The translations under genes were made by a program, and so were the position numbers. The notes below the pieces were generated by a model. That model was not told where the DNA came from. It was given only the letters and a program-made list of their open reading frames with translations, and did not search any database. From Nitrospirota bacterium (lineage in GTDB: Bacteria > Nitrospirota > Thermodesulfovibrionia > Thermodesulfovibrionales > JdFR-86), in contig DAOUWH010000068.1 of the NCBI GenBank assembly GCA_030667205.1, positions 1 to 7,297 on the forward strand: 7,297 nt of DNA. Reading direction: 5' to 3'. This document shows, piece after piece, positions 5,947 through 7,297 of this stretch; positions within the stretch are counted from its first letter, which is position 1, and the number at the start of each line of letters is the position of its first letter.

Positions 5947-7297
5947 ATGAGCACTATAATTTTAGCTGCGTTGATCTGCGGCGCGGCAGGGGTCGCATAT
6001 TCCCTGATTACCGCAGGGTGGGTCAAGCGCAAGGATGCGGGCAGTGAGAAGATGATATCCATATCAGACGCGGTTGCCGAGGGAGCAAGGGCTTTCCTTG
6101 CGCGTGAGTACAAGGCGGTCGCCATGGTGGCGGTGGTCCTGTTGGGACTGCTTGGCGTGTTTCTGGGTTTATGGACCGCCATTGGCTTTTTCATCGGCGT
6201 AATAGGCTCGGCCTTTGCCGGATATTTCGGCATGATGGTCTCCGTTAGCGCAAACGTCAGGGTGGCCCAGGCCGCCAGCAAGGGCATGTCGTCCGCGCTG
6301 AAGGTTGCTTTCAAGGGCGGCTCGGTCACGGGCATCATGGTCGTTGGCCTCGGCCTTCTCGGCCTGGCCGGGTTCTACTTATTAGCAAAGAGTATGGCCC
6401 CTGAGCAGGCATTCCACGCCCTTATCGGCCTGGGCTTCGGCTGCTCGCTGATGAGCGTGTTCGCGCGTATCGCTGGCGGCATCTACACCAAGGCCGCCGA
6501 CGTGGGCGCCGACATCGTGGGCAAGGTCGAGGCAGGCATCCCCGAGGACGACCCCAGGAACCCCGCCGTCATAGCCGACAACGTTGGCGACAACGTCGGC
6601 GACTGCGCGGGAATGGCCGCCGACCTTTACGAGACCTACACGGTCACGCTCGTAGCGGCAATGCTCCTTGCAAAGACGGTCTTCGGGGCCGAGAGCATCT
6701 GGGTTGAGTTTCCGCTTCTGCTGGGCTCGGTATCCATAATCGCGTCGATCCTGGGCACATACTTCGTCAAGCTCGGCAAGAGCCAGTACATAATGGGCGC
6801 ACTTTACAAGGGCCTCGGTGTTGCGGGGGTCCTTGCGCTTGGCGGTTTCTACGTGGTCACCAGGTGGTTCGTCGGCCTTGAGGGCGCAGGTGACTTCATG
6901 AGCGTCGGAGCCATCTGGACGACAGCCCTGATAGGCGTGCTTCTCACCGGCCTCATCGTTGTCATTACGGAGTACTTTACCGGAATGTACAGCCCGGTCA
7001 AGTCCATTGCGCAGGCCAGCACCACGGGCGACGGCACCAACGTCATCCAGGGCCTGGCAGTCAGCATGAAGGCCACGGGCCTGCCGGTTGTAATCATCGC
7101 CATCGCCATCTACTGGTCGTACAGCCTTGGCGGCGGGTTCTCGGGCAATGAGGTTGGCGGCCTGTTCGCCATCGCCATGTCAGCCGTGTCCATGCTCTCC
7201 ATGACCGGTATTGTCGTGGCCATCGACTCTTACGGCCCGATTACCGATAACGCCGGCGGCATCGCCGAGATGGCTGATCTGCCGGAGGAGATACGCA
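5947..7297 (+). CDS. hppA: Membrane-bound pyrophosphatase, N-terminal 450 residues (3' end outside window)
   Basis: HppA hydrolyses pyrophosphate at the cytoplasmic face and pumps H+ (some relatives Na+) across the membrane. Here it would remove and harvest the pyrophosphate released by Sat during sulfate activation. The ATG at 5947 has AGGAGG at 5936-5941, and the frame stays open to the window edge. Full-length proteins are around 670-800 residues. The substrate-site signature is complete: DVGADIVGKVEAG (185-197), PEDDPRNP (199-206) and NPAVIADNVGDNVGDCAGM (205-223), followed later by TGDGTNVIQGLAVSMKAT (360-377) and DSYGPITDNAGGIAEM (427-442). Hydrophobic membrane segments alternate through the whole length. 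The wording around CAGMAADLYETY and GTNVIQGLAVS resembles K+-independent, proton-pumping members, but the deciding GNTTxA site lies just beyond the cut end. It follows the CBS gene by 95 bases, which hold the duplication relic, and probably belongs to the same operon. Confidence 0.95.
   Translation, partial: MSTIILAALICGAAGVAYSLITAGWVKRKDAGSEKMISISDAVAEGARAFLAREYKAVAMVAVVLLGLLGVFLGLWTAIGFFIGVIGSAFAGYFGMMVSVSANVRVAQAASKGMSSALKVAFKGGSVTGIMVVGLGLLGLAGFYLLAKSMAPEQAFHALIGLGFGCSLMSVFARIAGGIYTKAADVGADIVGKVEAGIPEDDPRNPAVIADNVGDNVGDCAGMAADLYETYTVTLVAAMLLAKTVFGAESIWVEFPLLLGSVSIIASILGTYFVKLGKSQYIMGALYKGLGVAGVLALGGFYVVTRWFVGLEGAGDFMSVGAIWTTALIGVLLTGLIVVITEYFTGMYSPVKSIAQASTTGDGTNVIQGLAVSMKATGLPVVIIAIAIYWSYSLGGGFSGNEVGGLFAIAMSAVSMLSMTGIVVAIDSYGPITDNAGGIAEMADLPEEIR

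Noticed and set aside
5934..6338. Minus-strand open frame opposite the start of hppA
   Set aside because: The + strand encodes an unmistakable pyrophosphatase; the antisense product is a low-complexity shadow.

Overview
The window carries the electron-transfer arm of dissimilatory sulfate metabolism from an uncultured-looking anaerobe. All genes are on the + strand and closely packed. In order they are: the 3' end of aprA (APS reductase alpha subunit), a 145-base intergenic region with two strong hairpins and a direct repeat, qmoA, qmoB, qmoC, a small two-CBS-domain protein, and the 5' part of hppA (membrane-bound proton-type pyrophosphatase), which runs off the right edge. There are no tRNA, rRNA, CRISPR or mobile-element signals, and no gene-free stretch over 300 bases.

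Organism: aprA-qmoABC order plus a pyrophosphatase is typical of sulfate-reducing bacteria or their relatives. The DNA looks moderately GC-rich, with strong use of AGG for arginine (all eight arginines in the visible AprA part) and frequent ATA for isoleucine. A Desulfobacterota (Deltaproteobacteria) or Nitrospirota-type lineage is my best guess. I cannot resolve it further, and the sequence alone does not prove a reductive rather than an oxidative direction.

How the genes work together: Sat (not in the window) would make APS and pyrophosphate. AprBA reduces APS to sulfite and AMP. QmoABC is the membrane complex thought to pass electrons from menaquinol to AprBA. HppA would hydrolyse the pyrophosphate and conserve the energy as an ion gradient. 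The CBS protein overlaps qmoC by one base, so it is probably translationally coupled to it. CBS pairs often bind adenylates and APS reduction releases AMP, so a regulatory role is attractive but unproven.

The core pathway is well known. The least explained parts are (1) the CBS gene inside the qmo-hppA operon, (2) a 49-bp imperfect tandem duplication at its 3' end that shifts the frame and appears to have changed the C-terminus, (3) a 20-bp hairpin plus a 14-bp direct repeat just before qmoA, and (4) a seven-copy 9-bp repeat encoding a threonine/glutamate/lysine-rich QmoC N-terminus.
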